Of a stretch of DNA of 64,000 bases, positions 43,025-54,551 are shown piece after piece. Under the pieces are notes generated by a model. That model was not told where the DNA came from, searched no databases, and worked only from the letters and a program-made list of their open reading frames with translations. The translations under genes and the position numbers were made by a program. Each line of letters starts with the position of its first letter. Position 1 is the first letter of the stretch. This DNA is from Amycolatopsis arida. GTDB lineage: Bacteria > Actinomycetota > Actinomycetes > Mycobacteriales > Pseudonocardiaceae. The stretch is taken from contig NZ_FOWW01000012.1 in the NCBI RefSeq assembly GCF_900115565.1, forward strand, positions 62,001 through 126,000. The letters are read 5' to 3'.

Positions 43025-43690
43025 GTGAGGCGAATTCTGTGGTCGTTGCTCTGCGGTGTCGTCGTGTTCGGCGTGGGGGCGTGCGGTCCGCATCCTGATG
43101 TGCAGCTGGAGGCCCCGGCCGACGTCCAGTCGGCGGTGCGCGCGGCGTTCGACACCTACTGAACGGCCGCAATCGACCAGGACGGCGCGACGGCCGTGAC
43201 CGTGCTGGCCACGTCGGTGTACGGGTTCTACGACGAGGCGCGCGAGCTGGCGCTGACCGCGACGGAGGACCAGCTCACCGGCCACGGGCCGGCCACCCTG
43301 CTGACCGTCTACGTGATGCGGGCCGAGTTCACCGGGGAGGAGCTGAGCACCTACACGCCGGAGGAGCTGGTGCGCGGCGCGGTCGACCTGGGGTTGGTGA
43401 ACGGCGACACGCTGCGTGAGGTGGAGCTGGGAGGCGTCACCGCGGACGGCGACGCGGCGTCGGCGCGGGTGCTCGGGCGGAGCAGCACGACGCTCCGCCA
43501 GCTGGACTTCCAGCGGGAGGGCGACGCGTGGAAGGTGGACCTCACACCGCTGCTCGCGGCCATGGACGAGCTGCTCGGTCAGGCCGCCGCCCAGCAGGAC
43601 GCCACGGTGAAGGCGATGGTCGACCAGGTCGTGGTAAACCGCTACGGGGAGGAGGTGGCCGCCTCCCTGCGCGAGCCGCTGTCCGACTGA
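43025..43690 (+). pseudogene. Lipoprotein gene interrupted by an in-frame TGA
   Basis: From GTG 43025 the frame gives a signal peptide with lipobox GVGAC and then AVRAAFDTY, where TGA at 43160-43162 interrupts it after 45 codons. The frame then continues open and in phase for 176 codons (AAIDQDGATAVTVLATSVYG to LREPLSD) with normal codon use. One substitution of TGG would explain the break. TAGGCT at 43013-43018 lies six bases before the GTG, so the front part is probably still transcribed. Restart at GTG 43196 would give a 164-residue protein lacking the signal peptide. No known domain is recognised. Confidence 0.75.
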
Positions 43691-43764
43691 CGGCGTCGGA
43701 CCCCGGCCAGCTCGCACCCCGACCCCATGGGCTTGCGACTCCGCGCACCAGGTCCCGCGCGGGG

Positions 43765-44265
43765 TCAGGCCGGGGCGAGCCCGCCCTCGGGCTCCGTCGT
43801 GACCCGGTCGCTCGATGGCGCGCCGGTGGCCTCCCGGACGCCGCGCACGGCCAGCCGGTCGGCCCGCTCGTTCTCCGGGTGGCCGGCGTGGCCCTTGACC
43901 CAGTGCCACTCCACCCGGTGGTCCGCGGCGGCCTCGTCGAGCCGGCGCCACAGGTCGGCGTTCTTCACCGGCTGCCGGGCGCTGGTCTGCCAGCCGTTGG
44001 CCTTCCACCGCGGGAGCCAGGACGTGATGCCGTTGCGCACGTAGGTGCTGTCGGTGTAGATCCGCACCACCGCGGGCCGCGTCAGGCTCTCCAGCGCCCG
44101 GATCGGCGCGGTCAGCTCCATCCGGTTGTTGGTCGTCGGACCGGCGTCGCCGCCGTACAGGTCCCGCTCGTGCGGGCCGTACCGCAGCACCGCGCCCCAC
44201 CCGCCCGGCCCGGGATTGCCGCTGCAGGCGCCGTCGGTGTAGATGTCCACGACCGGTTCGTCCAC
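43765..44265 (-). CDS. rnhA: Ribonuclease HI
   Basis: This 166-residue enzyme cleaves the RNA strand of RNA-DNA hybrids. The active-site carboxylates are visible: aspartate in [19 protein letters not shown], glutamate in [10 protein letters not shown], aspartate in RIYTDSTYV and aspartate in NERADRLA. The histidine loop is [18 protein letters not shown] on the reverse strand (44273-44278) lies seven bases before GTG 44265, so the mRNA is likely leaderless. The C-terminal 20 residues are a short extension. It is followed at a distance by the broken lipoprotein gene on the opposite strand. Confidence 0.95.
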   Translation of the reverse strand: MDEPVVDIYTDGACSGNPGPGGWGAVLRYGPHERDLYGGDAGPTTNNRMELTAPIRALESLTRPAVVRIYTDSTYVRNGITSWLPRWKANGWQTSARQPVKNADLWRRLDEAAADHRVEWHWVKGHAGHPENERADRLAVRGVREATGAPSSDRVTTEPEGGLAPA

Positions 44266-44289
44266 CCCGCGGACCCTACCCGGCCGCGC

Positions 44290-44967
44290 TCACCAGCCGC
44301 GGGCGCGCCACTCGGTGAGTTGGGGGCGCTCCGCGCCGAGGGTGGAGTCGTCGCCGTGGCCGGGGTAGAACCAGGTCTCGTCCGGCAGCACGGCGAACAC
44401 CCGCTGCTCGACGTCGTCGATCAGCGACCGGAAGTCCTCCGGGGAGGTGGTCTTGCCCACCCCACCGGGGAACAGCGAGTCACCGGTGAACAGGTGCGGC
44501 GGCCCGTCCGGGTCGCGGTACAGCAGCGCGATCGACCCCGGCGTGTGGCCGCGCAGGTGGATCACCTCGAGCGTGCACGCGCCCACGGTCAGCGTGTCGC
44601 CGTGCTCGACGAGGAAGTCCGGCGGCACCGGCAGCGGCTCGGCGTCCGCGGGGTGCGCCGCCGTGTTCGCCCCGTACGCCCCGGCCACCGCGCCGAGCGC
44701 CTGCCAGTGGTCCGGATGCCGGTGCGTGGTGACGATGGTGCGCAACGCCGGCCGGTCCGGGCCGTGCCCGACCAGGTCGGAGATCCGCTCCGGGTCGGCC
44801 GCCGCGTCGATCAGCAGCGCCTCGTTGCTCTCCCGGCAGGTCAGCAGGTACGTGTTGTTGTCCATCGCCCCGACCGACAGCTTCGTGATGGTCAGCGCGC
44901 CCAGGGTCCGCCGGGCGGCGTCCCCGCCCGGGTCCACGTGCCCGGTGTAGGTGTCCACGACGTTCAC
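44290..44967 (-). CDS. MBL-fold metallo-hydrolase (glyoxalase II-like)
   Basis: This is a protein of about 225 residues. The metal site is the HxHxDH motif in TIVTTHRHPDHWQALG, with downstream ligands in HLRGHTPGS, FTGDSLFPGGVGKT and FYPGHGDDS. This order is characteristic of the glyoxalase II/YcbL-type hydrolases that open thioesters or similar bonds. TACGGT on the reverse strand (44975-44980) lies seven bases before GTG 44967, so that start is preferred over GTG 44976, which would lie inside the -10 box. It is divergent from uvrA. The substrate is unknown. Confidence 0.88.
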   Translation of the reverse strand: MNVVDTYTGHVDPGGDAARRTLGALTITKLSVGAMDNNTYLLTCRESNEALLIDAAADPERISDLVGHGPDRPALRTIVTTHRHPDHWQALGAVAGAYGANTAAHPADAEPLPVPPDFLVEHGDTLTVGACTLEVIHLRGHTPGSIALLYRDPDGPPHLFTGDSLFPGGVGKTTSPEDFRSLIDDVEQRVFAVLPDETWFYPGHGDDSTLGAERPQLTEWRARGW

Positions 44968-45074
44968 GTCGCCCACCGTAGCCGGTCGGCTCCACCGGTT
45001 CGACGCCCTCCGACCGCTCGACGTACCCTCGTGGTGCCGCGCCGGGTCCGGCCGGCCGGGGCACCGACCCGTTT

Positions 45075-45097
45075 CTGTCGGTGGTCCCCGCTAGCCT
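45075..45097 (+). promoter_or_regulatory. RecA-independent (PafBC-type) DNA-damage promoter of uvrA
   Basis: CTGTCGGTG at 45075-45083, eight bases, then TAGCCT at 45092-45097. Eight of nine upstream positions fit the mycobacterial RecA-NDp consensus, with exact spacing. The upstream nonamer is identical to that before uvrB. Transcription should begin near 45104, leaving a 44-base leader with AAGGGA before the uvrA GTG. Confidence 0.8.
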
Positions 45098-45147
45098 CGC
45101 CCCGCCGGATCTCGGCGCTCCACAGCACCAGTTGAAGGGACCCTCGG

Positions 45148-48087
<2,940 letters not shown>

Positions 48088-48094
48088 TGCGAGG

Positions 48095-48559
48095 GTGCCG
48101 TTGATCGACTACCGGTTCCACGTGGTGTGGTCGATCGACGCGCCGGTGCCGCGGGTGGCCGACGCGCTCACCGACCTGGCCGGGTACCCGTCGTGGTGGC
48201 CGGACGTCCGCGCGGTGTGCCGGGTGGACGACGACACCGCGGAGGTGCGCTGCCGCTCGGCGCTGCCGTACGAGCTGCGGCTGTGGTTGCGCCGCGTCGA
48301 GCAGCGGGTCGAGCGGGACCACCGCCGGGGGCGGCTGCGCGTGGCGCTGACCGGCGACCTCGAGGGCTTCGTCGGGTGCGTGCTCACCGGCCGGCCGGGT
48401 GGCACCCGCCTCGACATCGTGCAGCAGGTGGTGGTGCGCAAGCCCGTGCTGCGGTGGCTGTCCCCGCTGGCGCGACCGCTCTTCCGGGCCAACCACGCGG
48501 TGATGATGCGCCGCGGCCGGCACGGCCTGAGCGCGCACCTGACGGCCCGGCCCGGTTGA
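48095..48559 (+). CDS. SRPBCC (START/polyketide cyclase-like) protein
   Basis: This is a 154-residue protein with a typical START-like beginning, RFHVVWSIDAPVPRVADALT, then DLAGYPSWWPDVRAV, a central sheet (AEVRCRSALPYELRLWLRRV) and a long C-terminal helix (ARPLFRANHAVMMRRGRHGL). Members bind hydrophobic ligands. CATAAT at 48083-48088 is six bases before GTG 48095 and overlaps the uvrA stop codon, so it probably has its own leaderless transcript rather than being co-translated. Ligand and role are unknown. Confidence 0.8.
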   Translation: MPLIDYRFHVVWSIDAPVPRVADALTDLAGYPSWWPDVRAVCRVDDDTAEVRCRSALPYELRLWLRRVEQRVERDHRRGRLRVALTGDLEGFVGCVLTGRPGGTRLDIVQQVVVRKPVLRWLSPLARPLFRANHAVMMRRGRHGLSAHLTARPG

Positions 48560-48594
48560 CCCACCAGATGCGCGCCGGCCGACCGCAAGCCGCG

Positions 48595-50121
48595 CTACGG
48601 GCAGGTCGGCAGGTCCGAGGCGCGGTACGTGGCGGTGAGCTGACGCGGGCGGCCGGGCACGCCGGGCCGGGTCTGCCACGGGTGCGGCCCGGCCAGCGGC
48701 CGGTACTCCACGCCGAGCGCGTCGAGCCGGGGCAGGTGGTGGTCGCGCAGCCGGGGCAGGAACTCCGCGTCGTCCCGCGGTCCGCTGCTCCACACCACCT
48801 CGGCGAACGCCGCCAGCCGCGGGAACACCGCGTAGTCCACCCGGCGCGCCGTGTCGAGGTGTTCCGACCACACCTGCGCCTGCGCGCCCAGCACCCGCGC
48901 CCGGGCGCCCTCCGGCAGCTCCGGGGGCAGCGGGTCGTAGCGGTAGACGTCGGCCAGCTCCCGGACGAAGCCGACCGGGATCGGCTCGTCGGGGTGGTCG
49001 GACTGCCGGTGGTCGAGGTAGACGTCCTGCTCCGGGCAGAGCACGACGTCGTGGCCGGCGGTGGCCGCCCGCACGGCGGCGCCGGTGCCCCGCCACGACG
49101 CGACCACCGCGTCGGCCGGCACCCGCCCGCCGGCGTCGAGGATCTCGTCCCAGCCCAGCGCCCGCCGCCCCCGCGCGCGCAGGTGCGCCGCCATTCGGCC
49201 GAGGAACCAGCCGTGCAGCTCGTGCGGGCCGGCCAGGCCCAGCTCGGCCGCCCGCCGCCGGGACCGCGGGTCGTGCTCCCACTGCTCGGTCGGGACCTCG
49301 TCGCCGCCGATCCCGATCACCGGGGACGGGAAGATCTCCAGCACGGTGTCCAGCACCGCGGTGAAGAACTCCACTGTGGACTCCTCGGCGTTGAGCACGT
49401 CGTGGCACACCCCCCACGACGTCCACACGTCGAGCTCGCGGTCCGGGTGCACGCCGAGCTCCGGATAGGCGGCCAGCGCGGCCCGCACGTGCCCGGGCAC
49501 GTCGATCTCCGGCACCACGGTCACCCCGCGCTCGGCCGCGTAGCCGACGATCTCCCGCAGGTCGTCGCCGGTGTAGAAGCCGCCGTGCGGCCGCCCGTCC
49601 CGGTCCGGGCCGTCGTGCCTGCCCACCATCGACCCGGTCCGCCACGCGCCCACCGAGGTCAGCCGCGGGTAGCGAGGAATCTCGACCCGCCAGCCCTGGT
49701 CGTCGGTGAGGTGCAGGTGCAGCACGTTCAGCTTGTGCGCGCCCAGCAGGTCGACGAACCGCAGCACCTCGGCCTTGGTGCGGAAGTGCCGGGCGACGTC
49801 GAGCAGGCAGCCCCGCCAGCGGAACCGGGGCCAGTCGGTGATCACCCCGCACGCGAGCCGATCCGGTCCAGGGTGGATGGCCGAGGCGCGGAAGGCGTGC
49901 GGGCCGCGCAGCTGCCGCAGGGTCTGCCACGCGTAGTGGGCGCCGGCGGGATCGGCCGCCTCGGCGTACGCGCCATCCGGGGTGAGGTGCAGCCGGTAGC
50001 CCTCGGCCGGCAGGTCCGCCGCGGGGCGCACCTCCAACTCGGTTCCCGCGGGCGGCAGGCACACCCCGGGCGCCGGCTCGATCCGCACCGGGCGGGGCAG
50101 CAGCGTGTCGAAGCCGGGCAC
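48595..50121 (-). CDS. Beta-N-acetylhexosaminidase (GH20), cytoplasmic
   Basis: This 508-residue enzyme removes N-acetylglucosamine from the non-reducing end of chito-oligosaccharides. The catalytic pair is D274-E275 in IGIGGDEVPTEQW. Other GH20 motifs are RGCLLDVARHF, LHLHLTDDQGWR, VVPEIDVPGHVRAAL and ALGWDEILDAGG. There is no signal peptide, so it acts on sugars already imported. It is the last gene of the Das-like operon, two bases after a permease gene. Chitobiose, or chitobionic acid with an oxidised end, are likely substrates given the neighbours. Confidence 0.93.
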   Translation of the reverse strand: MPGFDTLLPRPVRIEPAPGVCLPPAGTELEVRPAADLPAEGYRLHLTPDGAYAEAADPAGAHYAWQTLRQLRGPHAFRASAIHPGPDRLACGVITDWPRFRWRGCLLDVARHFRTKAEVLRFVDLLGAHKLNVLHLHLTDDQGWRVEIPRYPRLTSVGAWRTGSMVGRHDGPDRDGRPHGGFYTGDDLREIVGYAAERGVTVVPEIDVPGHVRAALAAYPELGVHPDRELDVWTSWGVCHDVLNAEESTVEFFTAVLDTVLEIFPSPVIGIGGDEVPTEQWEHDPRSRRRAAELGLAGPHELHGWFLGRMAAHLRARGRRALGWDEILDAGGRVPADAVVASWRGTGAAVRAATAGHDVVLCPEQDVYLDHRQSDHPDEPIPVGFVRELADVYRYDPLPPELPEGARARVLGAQAQVWSEHLDTARRVDYAVFPRLAAFAEVVWSSGPRDDAEFLPRLRDHHLPRLDALGVEYRPLAGPHPWQTRPGVPGRPRQLTATYRASDLPTCP

Positions 50122-50123
50122 GG

Positions 50124-51011
50124 TTACCCCTTCACCGCGCCGGCCAGCCCGGACACCAGCCGCCGCTGGACGAGCACGAAGAAGATCAGCACCGGGATCG
50201 TCATCAGCGTCGAGCCGGCCATGATCGCGCCCCAGTCGTTCTCCTCGGGCTTGAAGAACACCAGGATCGCCTGCGGCAGCGTCTGGTTCTCGGTCTTGGA
50301 GATGATGAACGTCCTGGCGAACAGGAAGTCGTTCCAGGCGTGGATGAACGACAGCACGCTGACCGCCACCAGCCCGGGCAGTACCAGCGGGAACAGGATT
50401 TGCCAGGTGAACCGCAGCCGGCTGGCGCCGTCCAGCGTCGCGGCCTCCTCCAGCTCGGCCGGCACCGCCGCGACGAACCCGCGCAGCATCCAGATCGCCA
50501 GCGGCAGGGTGAACGCCAGGTGCACCAGCACCAGCGAGCCGAGCTCGTTCAGCCCGAACGCCGGCGCGACGTCACCCACCGAGCGCATCAGGAAGAACAG
50601 CGGGATGGTCAGCGCCTCCACCGGCACCATCTGCGCCACCAGCAGCATCACTAGCAGCACCGTGCGGCCGCGGAACCGGAACCGGGTGAGCGCCACCGCG
50701 GCGAGGAACGACAGCAGCAGCGAGCCGGCCACCACCACGACCGCGACGAGCACGCTGTTGACGAAGTAGCGGGCGAACCCGGCCGCGCCGAGCACCCGCT
50801 CGAAGTGCTCCAGGGTGGGGGCCAGCGTCCACGGCCGCGGGTCGGCCGACTGGATCTCGCCGGTCGGCTTGAGCGCCGACAGCAGCATCCAGTACAGCGG
50901 GAACGCGACCAGGCCGGCGACGGCGACCGTCATCACCTCCGCGACGAGCCGGCCGGGCCGGCGCACCCCGCGGCGCCGCCGGGCCGCGAGCACTGTGGAC
51001 ACCGGGGCCAC
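50124..51011 (-). CDS. Sugar ABC transporter permease, MalG/DasC type
   Basis: This 295-residue membrane protein has six helices and the EAA loop ELEEAATLDGASRLRFTWQI followed by LFPLVLPG, which docks on the ATPase. Hydrophobic stretches include VMTVAVAGLVAFPLYWMLLS and LLSFLAAVALTRF. With the following permease and binding protein it forms an importer of the CUT1 type. No ATPase gene is present. In Streptomyces such importers share the distant ATPase MsiK, and that is likely here. The DasABC system for chitobiose is the closest model by context. Confidence 0.9.
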   Translation of the reverse strand: MAPVSTVLAARRRRGVRRPGRLVAEVMTVAVAGLVAFPLYWMLLSALKPTGEIQSADPRPWTLAPTLEHFERVLGAAGFARYFVNSVLVAVVVVAGSLLLSFLAAVALTRFRFRGRTVLLVMLLVAQMVPVEALTIPLFFLMRSVGDVAPAFGLNELGSLVLVHLAFTLPLAIWMLRGFVAAVPAELEEAATLDGASRLRFTWQILFPLVLPGLVAVSVLSFIHAWNDFLFARTFIISKTENQTLPQAILVFFKPEENDWGAIMAGSTLMTIPVLIFFVLVQRRLVSGLAGAVKG

Positions 51012-51015
51012 CTCC

Positions 51016-51981
51016 CTACAGCTCCACGCTCTGCCGCTGCGAGCGGACGTACAGCGCGGTGATCGACAGCAGGATGAGCGTCATCACCACGCCGATCGCG
51101 GCGCCCAACCCGTACTCCGAGCCGGCGAACGCCTGCTGGTAGGCGTAGACGTTGAGCACCAGGTTGCGCCCGGCCACTCCGCCGCCGTTGGTCATCACGT
51201 AGATCTGGGTGAAGATCTTGAAGTCCCAGATGATCGACTGGATCGTGGCGATCAGCAGCAGCGGTCGCAGGATCGGCAGGATCACCGCCGTCGCGGTCCG
51301 CCGCCACGACGCGCCGTCCAGCGCGGCGGCCTCCAGGACCTCCTCCGGCACCCCCCTGATCCCGGCGTACATCGTCACGAGCACGAACGGGAACGAGCAC
51401 CAGATCACCTCCAGCGCCACCAGGCCGAAGGCGCTGTAGGTGCCGTAGGTCCACGAGTGCCCGGCCATGCTCTCCCAGCCGAGCCCGGCGAGCACCTCGT
51501 TGACCAGCCCGAAGTCGGTGTCGAACAGGAACAGCCAGATGTAGGAGCCGGCCATCGCCGGGGTGGCCCACGCACCGAGCGCGGCCAGGAACAGCAGCAT
51601 CCGGGGCACCGCGCGGACCCGGCTGGCGAGTACCGCGAGCGCGGTGCCCAGCAGCAGGCTGCCGACCACGCACACCGCGGCGAAGCCGATCGTCTTCGCC
51701 AGCACCACCCAGAACTGCGTGGTGCTCAGCAGCCGGACGTAGTTCTCCAGGCCGAGGAACACCAGCGGCGCGTTGCCGGCCGCCTCGGCTTGCCCGTAGT
51801 CGTACAGCGAGATCAGGACGAGCTGGTACAGCGGGTAGGCCAGCACGCCGAGCAGGAGGACGGCCGCCGGCGCCAGGTACAGCGCCGCCGGCCGCCCGTC
51901 CCGCCGCCGGCGCCGGGCGCGCACCGGTGCCGGCACCCCCGGCCGGACGGTGGGCGCGGGAGCGATCTGCTGGGTCGCCAT
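51016..51981 (-). CDS. Sugar ABC transporter permease, MalF/DasB type
   Basis: This 321-residue membrane protein starts at ATG 51981. It has a basic proline-rich N-terminus and six helices (LYLAPAAVLLLGVLAYPLYQ, then TIGFAAVCVVGSLLLGTALA and others). The EAA motif is GVPEEVLEAAALDGASWRRT, then AVILPILRP. The gene is four bases from the second permease gene and 14 bases after the binding-protein gene, so the three are one operon. It forms the heterodimeric channel with the MalG-like subunit. Confidence 0.9.
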   Translation of the reverse strand: MATQQIAPAPTVRPGVPAPVRARRRRRDGRPAALYLAPAAVLLLGVLAYPLYQLVLISLYDYGQAEAAGNAPLVFLGLENYVRLLSTTQFWVVLAKTIGFAAVCVVGSLLLGTALAVLASRVRAVPRMLLFLAALGAWATPAMAGSYIWLFLFDTDFGLVNEVLAGLGWESMAGHSWTYGTYSAFGLVALEVIWCSFPFVLVTMYAGIRGVPEEVLEAAALDGASWRRTATAVILPILRPLLLIATIQSIIWDFKIFTQIYVMTNGGGVAGRNLVLNVYAYQQAFAGSEYGLGAAIGVVMTLILLSITALYVRSQRQSVEL

Positions 51982-51995
51982 CGAGCTGCCCGGCC

Positions 51996-53282
51996 TCAGC
52001 CGCCGAACGCGCTGTTCATCTGCTCGGCGGCCACGCCGAGGGCTTCCTCCGGGCGCTGCTCCCCGGTGGCGATCCGCTGCACCGCCGTGGGCAGCACGCC
52101 CTGCGCGTCGATGCGGGACCACGCCGGGGTGCCGGGCACGAACCGGGTGCCGGACCGCAGCGTCGCGACGAACGGCTCGAGGAACGGATCCTGGTCCACC
52201 AGGCCGCGTTGCACGCTGCCCAGCGTCGGCAGGTTGCCCATGGCCTCGTACATCCTGCGCTGGTACTCCGGCCCGCCGAGCAGCTGGACGAACTCCACGG
52301 CGAGGCCGCGCCGCTGACTGGCGCCGAATACGCCGAGCAGGTTGCCGCCGGCGAACGCGGGAGCGATGGCGCCCGGTTCGAAGCCGGGCAGCGGCACCAC
52401 GGCGTACTTGCCGCCGGCCTCGCCGGCCTCCACGGCCTTGCGGTTGAAGTCGCCGCCGATCGTCATCGCGGCCTTGCCGCCGGCGAACGCCTGCACGCTC
52501 TGTGTCCCGGTGAGGTCGGCGCACTGCTCGGGCGGGCAGATGTCCGGCTGGATCAGCCGGGTGTAGGCGGTCACGCCCCGCTGGGCCGCCTCCGAGGTCA
52601 CCGCGGCGGTCCACCGGCCGCCCTCCTGCCGGGCCAGCTCGCCGCCGGCGGCCCAGAGGAACGGCAGCATCGCGTAGACGTACTTGCCGCCCACGGAGAT
52701 GCCGTAGAGGTCGGGCCGCGCGGCGCGGATGGTGCGGGCGGTCTCGGCCAGCTCGTCGAGCGTCGCCGGCGGGGTCAGTCCGAGCTCGGCGAACACGTCC
52801 GTGCGGTAGTAGAGGGCGCGGATGCCGGTGAACCAGGGCAACCCGTAGACCTCGCCGTCCACCCTGGCGGTGTCCAGCACCGACGGCAGCAGATCATCGC
52901 CGTGCTCCCAGGACCGCAACTCGGCCGTCAGGTCGGCCAGCGCGCCGGTCTCGACGTAGCTGGCGACGTCGGTGTTGCCGAACTCGGCGACATCCGGGGC
53001 GTTGGAAGGGTCGTTGAACGCGCCGGCGAACTTGTCGGCGCGGCCTTCCACGGCGACCCACTGCACGTCGACGTCGACGCCCTCGTGCTCGGCCTCGAAC
53101 GCGGCGATCGCCTCGTTCACCACGGCTTCCTTCGGCGTGCGGTTGGCCTCGTCGAACAGCCACACCCGCAGCGTCCCGGTGGTCTCGTCGCCGCCCTCTC
53201 CGGCGGGACCGGACTGGGCGGGGCCGCAGCCGGCCACGACGGCGAGCGCGAGCGCGGCGGCCAGGGTTCGGGGAGTTCTCAT
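51996..53282 (-). CDS. Sugar ABC transporter substrate-binding lipoprotein, DasA-like
   Basis: This is a 428-residue extracellular receptor of the SBP_bac_1 family. The signal peptide ends in lipobox AVVAGC at about residue 19. The mature protein reads GTLRVWLFDEANRTPKEAVV, FEAEHEGVDVDVQWV, GEVYGLPWFTGIRALYYRTD and KAAMTIGGDFNRK. It heads the operon with two permeases and GH20. Two DasR-like boxes lie at its promoter and a tandem IclR-type operator lies between promoter and start codon. A chitobiose, N-acetylglucosamine or oxidised chito-oligosaccharide ligand fits this context. Confidence 0.9.
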   Translation of the reverse strand: MRTPRTLAAALALAVVAGCGPAQSGPAGEGGDETTGTLRVWLFDEANRTPKEAVVNEAIAAFEAEHEGVDVDVQWVAVEGRADKFAGAFNDPSNAPDVAEFGNTDVASYVETGALADLTAELRSWEHGDDLLPSVLDTARVDGEVYGLPWFTGIRALYYRTDVFAELGLTPPATLDELAETARTIRAARPDLYGISVGGKYVYAMLPFLWAAGGELARQEGGRWTAAVTSEAAQRGVTAYTRLIQPDICPPEQCADLTGTQSVQAFAGGKAAMTIGGDFNRKAVEAGEAGGKYAVVPLPGFEPGAIAPAFAGGNLLGVFGASQRRGLAVEFVQLLGGPEYQRRMYEAMGNLPTLGSVQRGLVDQDPFLEPFVATLRSGTRFVPGTPAWSRIDAQGVLPTAVQRIATGEQRPEEALGVAAEQMNSAFGG

Positions 53283-53292
53283 GGGGACCTCA

Positions 53293-53329
53293 TTGCGTTA
53301 TCTGCAACAGGAGTTTCGCTATTGGCAAT
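53293..53329 (-). promoter_or_regulatory. Tandem IclR-type operator of the Das-like operon
   Basis: TTGCGTTATCTGCAAC at 53293-53308 and TTTCGCTATTGGCAAT at 53314-53329 are two similar elements 21 bp apart, two turns of the helix. Each has the TTGC-N7-GCAA type of symmetry. The same pair with the same phasing lies at 58993-59029. They cover the region just after the predicted transcription start, so binding should repress. The IclR protein encoded at 60168 is the best candidate. Confidence 0.7.
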
Positions 53330-53331
53330 CG

Positions 53332-53374
53332 ATCGTAGGACTGGACCAGACCACGCACAAGGGTCTAGACCACC
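53332..53374 (-). promoter_or_regulatory. Promoter of the Das-like operon with two DasR-like dre boxes
   Basis: On the reverse strand TTGTGC (53355-53360) and TACGAT (53332-53337) are 17 bases apart. One box, ACTGGACCAGACCACG (53340-53355), fills the spacer. The other, AAGGGTCTAGACCACC (53359-53374), overlaps and lies just upstream of the -35. Each matches 13 of 16 positions of the Streptomyces dre element ACTGGTCTAGACCACT. DasR is a GntR repressor released by glucosamine-6-phosphate, so this importer should respond to amino-sugar supply. Confidence 0.75.
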
Positions 53375-53391
53375 GGGGCGCAGCGGAAGGC

Positions 53392-54528
53392 TCAGCGGAA
53401 AGCGACGATCGCGACCGAGGGCACCGCGACCGACCCGGCGACCGGGCCGGGCAGGCCGGTGCGCGGGTCACGGGGTAGCCAGGTGACCGTGCCGGAGCGT
53501 TGGTTGGCCACGTAGAACCAGCGCTCAGCCGGGTCCAGGGTGAAGTGCCGCGGCCACACCCCGCCGGTGGCGACGTTGCCGAGCCGGCGCAGCCGGCGTC
53601 CGGCGTTCGTGGTGGCGAACGTCGCGAGGGTGTCCTCGCCGCGGTTGGTGGCGTAGACGAATCGCCCGTCCCGGGTCACCGCGATCTCCGCCGGGTACTG
53701 CGGGGAGGGCGCGTCCGCGGGCACCGTCGGCACCGCGGGGCCGAGCTCGAGCCGGCCGCGCACCGGGTCCCAGTCCGCGACGGTGACCTCCGGGCGCAGC
53801 TCGCCGAGCACGTAGGCGGTCCGGCCGAGCGGGGAGAACGCCAGGTGCCGCGGCCCCGCCCCGGTGGGTAACCGGGCCTGCTGGTGCCGGGTCAGCGTGC
53901 CGCGCGCCGGATCGAGCCGGTACACGTACACCGAGTCCGCGCCGAGGTCGACCGCGAGCACCCAGCGGCCGCTGGGGTCGGGCAGCACCTGGTGGGCGTG
54001 TGGCTCGCGGTCGGTTCCGGTGTGCTGGACGAGGTCGCTGGCCTCGGCGAGGGTGCCGTCCGCGTGGATCGGGTGCACCACCACCGTGCCGTCGGTGTAG
54101 TTCGCGGTCAGCAGGTGCCTCCCACCGGGGTGCACCGACAGGTGCGTCGGCCCGGCACCCCGCGTCGACCGGGAGCCGAGCACCCGGGGTCGTGCCGGGT
54201 CCGTGACGTCCAGCGCGGTGACCGTGCCGTCGGGCACCAGCTCGTTGGTGACGTAGGCGCGGGTGCGGTCGGCGGAGAACGCGATCCAGGACGCGTCCGG
54301 CACGTCGGCGACGGTGCCGGTGACCCGCAGCGCCACGCCTTCCTTCCGGGCGGTCTGCAGCCCGCGTCCGGGGGGTGAGCCCCAGGTGGAGTAGCTGCCG
54401 AGGAGCACGGGGCACCCGTGCCGGGCCGCGCCCGCCTCCGTGGCACCGGCCACCCTGGCGGTGAGGACGGTGCCGAGCGCGGCGGCACCGGCGGCACCGA
54501 GGAACCGGCGGCGATCCATTCCGGTCAT
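53392..54528 (-). CDS. Tat-exported lactonase-family beta-propeller protein
   Basis: This 378-residue protein starts at ATG 54528 with AGGAAGG seven bases upstream. The N-terminus MDRRRFLGAAGAAALGTVL carries the twin-arginine motif, so it is exported folded. The rest is a seven-bladed propeller of the lactonase (YkgB/Pgl, muconate-cycloisomerase-like) family: GAGPTHLSVHPGGRHLLTAN, GTDREPHAHQVLPDPSGRWV, GAGPRHLAFSPLGRTAYVLG and GVWPRHFTLDPAERWFYVAN. Relatives hydrolyse sugar lactones. As an extracytoplasmic enzyme beside a chitin-sugar importer it may open the aldonolactone formed when chitin is oxidised at C1. The substrate is inferred. Confidence 0.85.
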   Translation of the reverse strand: MTGMDRRRFLGAAGAAALGTVLTARVAGATEAGAARHGCPVLLGSYSTWGSPPGRGLQTARKEGVALRVTGTVADVPDASWIAFSADRTRAYVTNELVPDGTVTALDVTDPARPRVLGSRSTRGAGPTHLSVHPGGRHLLTANYTDGTVVVHPIHADGTLAEASDLVQHTGTDREPHAHQVLPDPSGRWVLAVDLGADSVYVYRLDPARGTLTRHQQARLPTGAGPRHLAFSPLGRTAYVLGELRPEVTVADWDPVRGRLELGPAVPTVPADAPSPQYPAEIAVTRDGRFVYATNRGEDTLATFATTNAGRRLRRLGNVATGGVWPRHFTLDPAERWFYVANQRSGTVTWLPRDPRTGLPGPVAGSVAVPSVAIVAFR

Positions 54529-54551
54529 GAACCTGCCTTCCTGCGAGGGAA

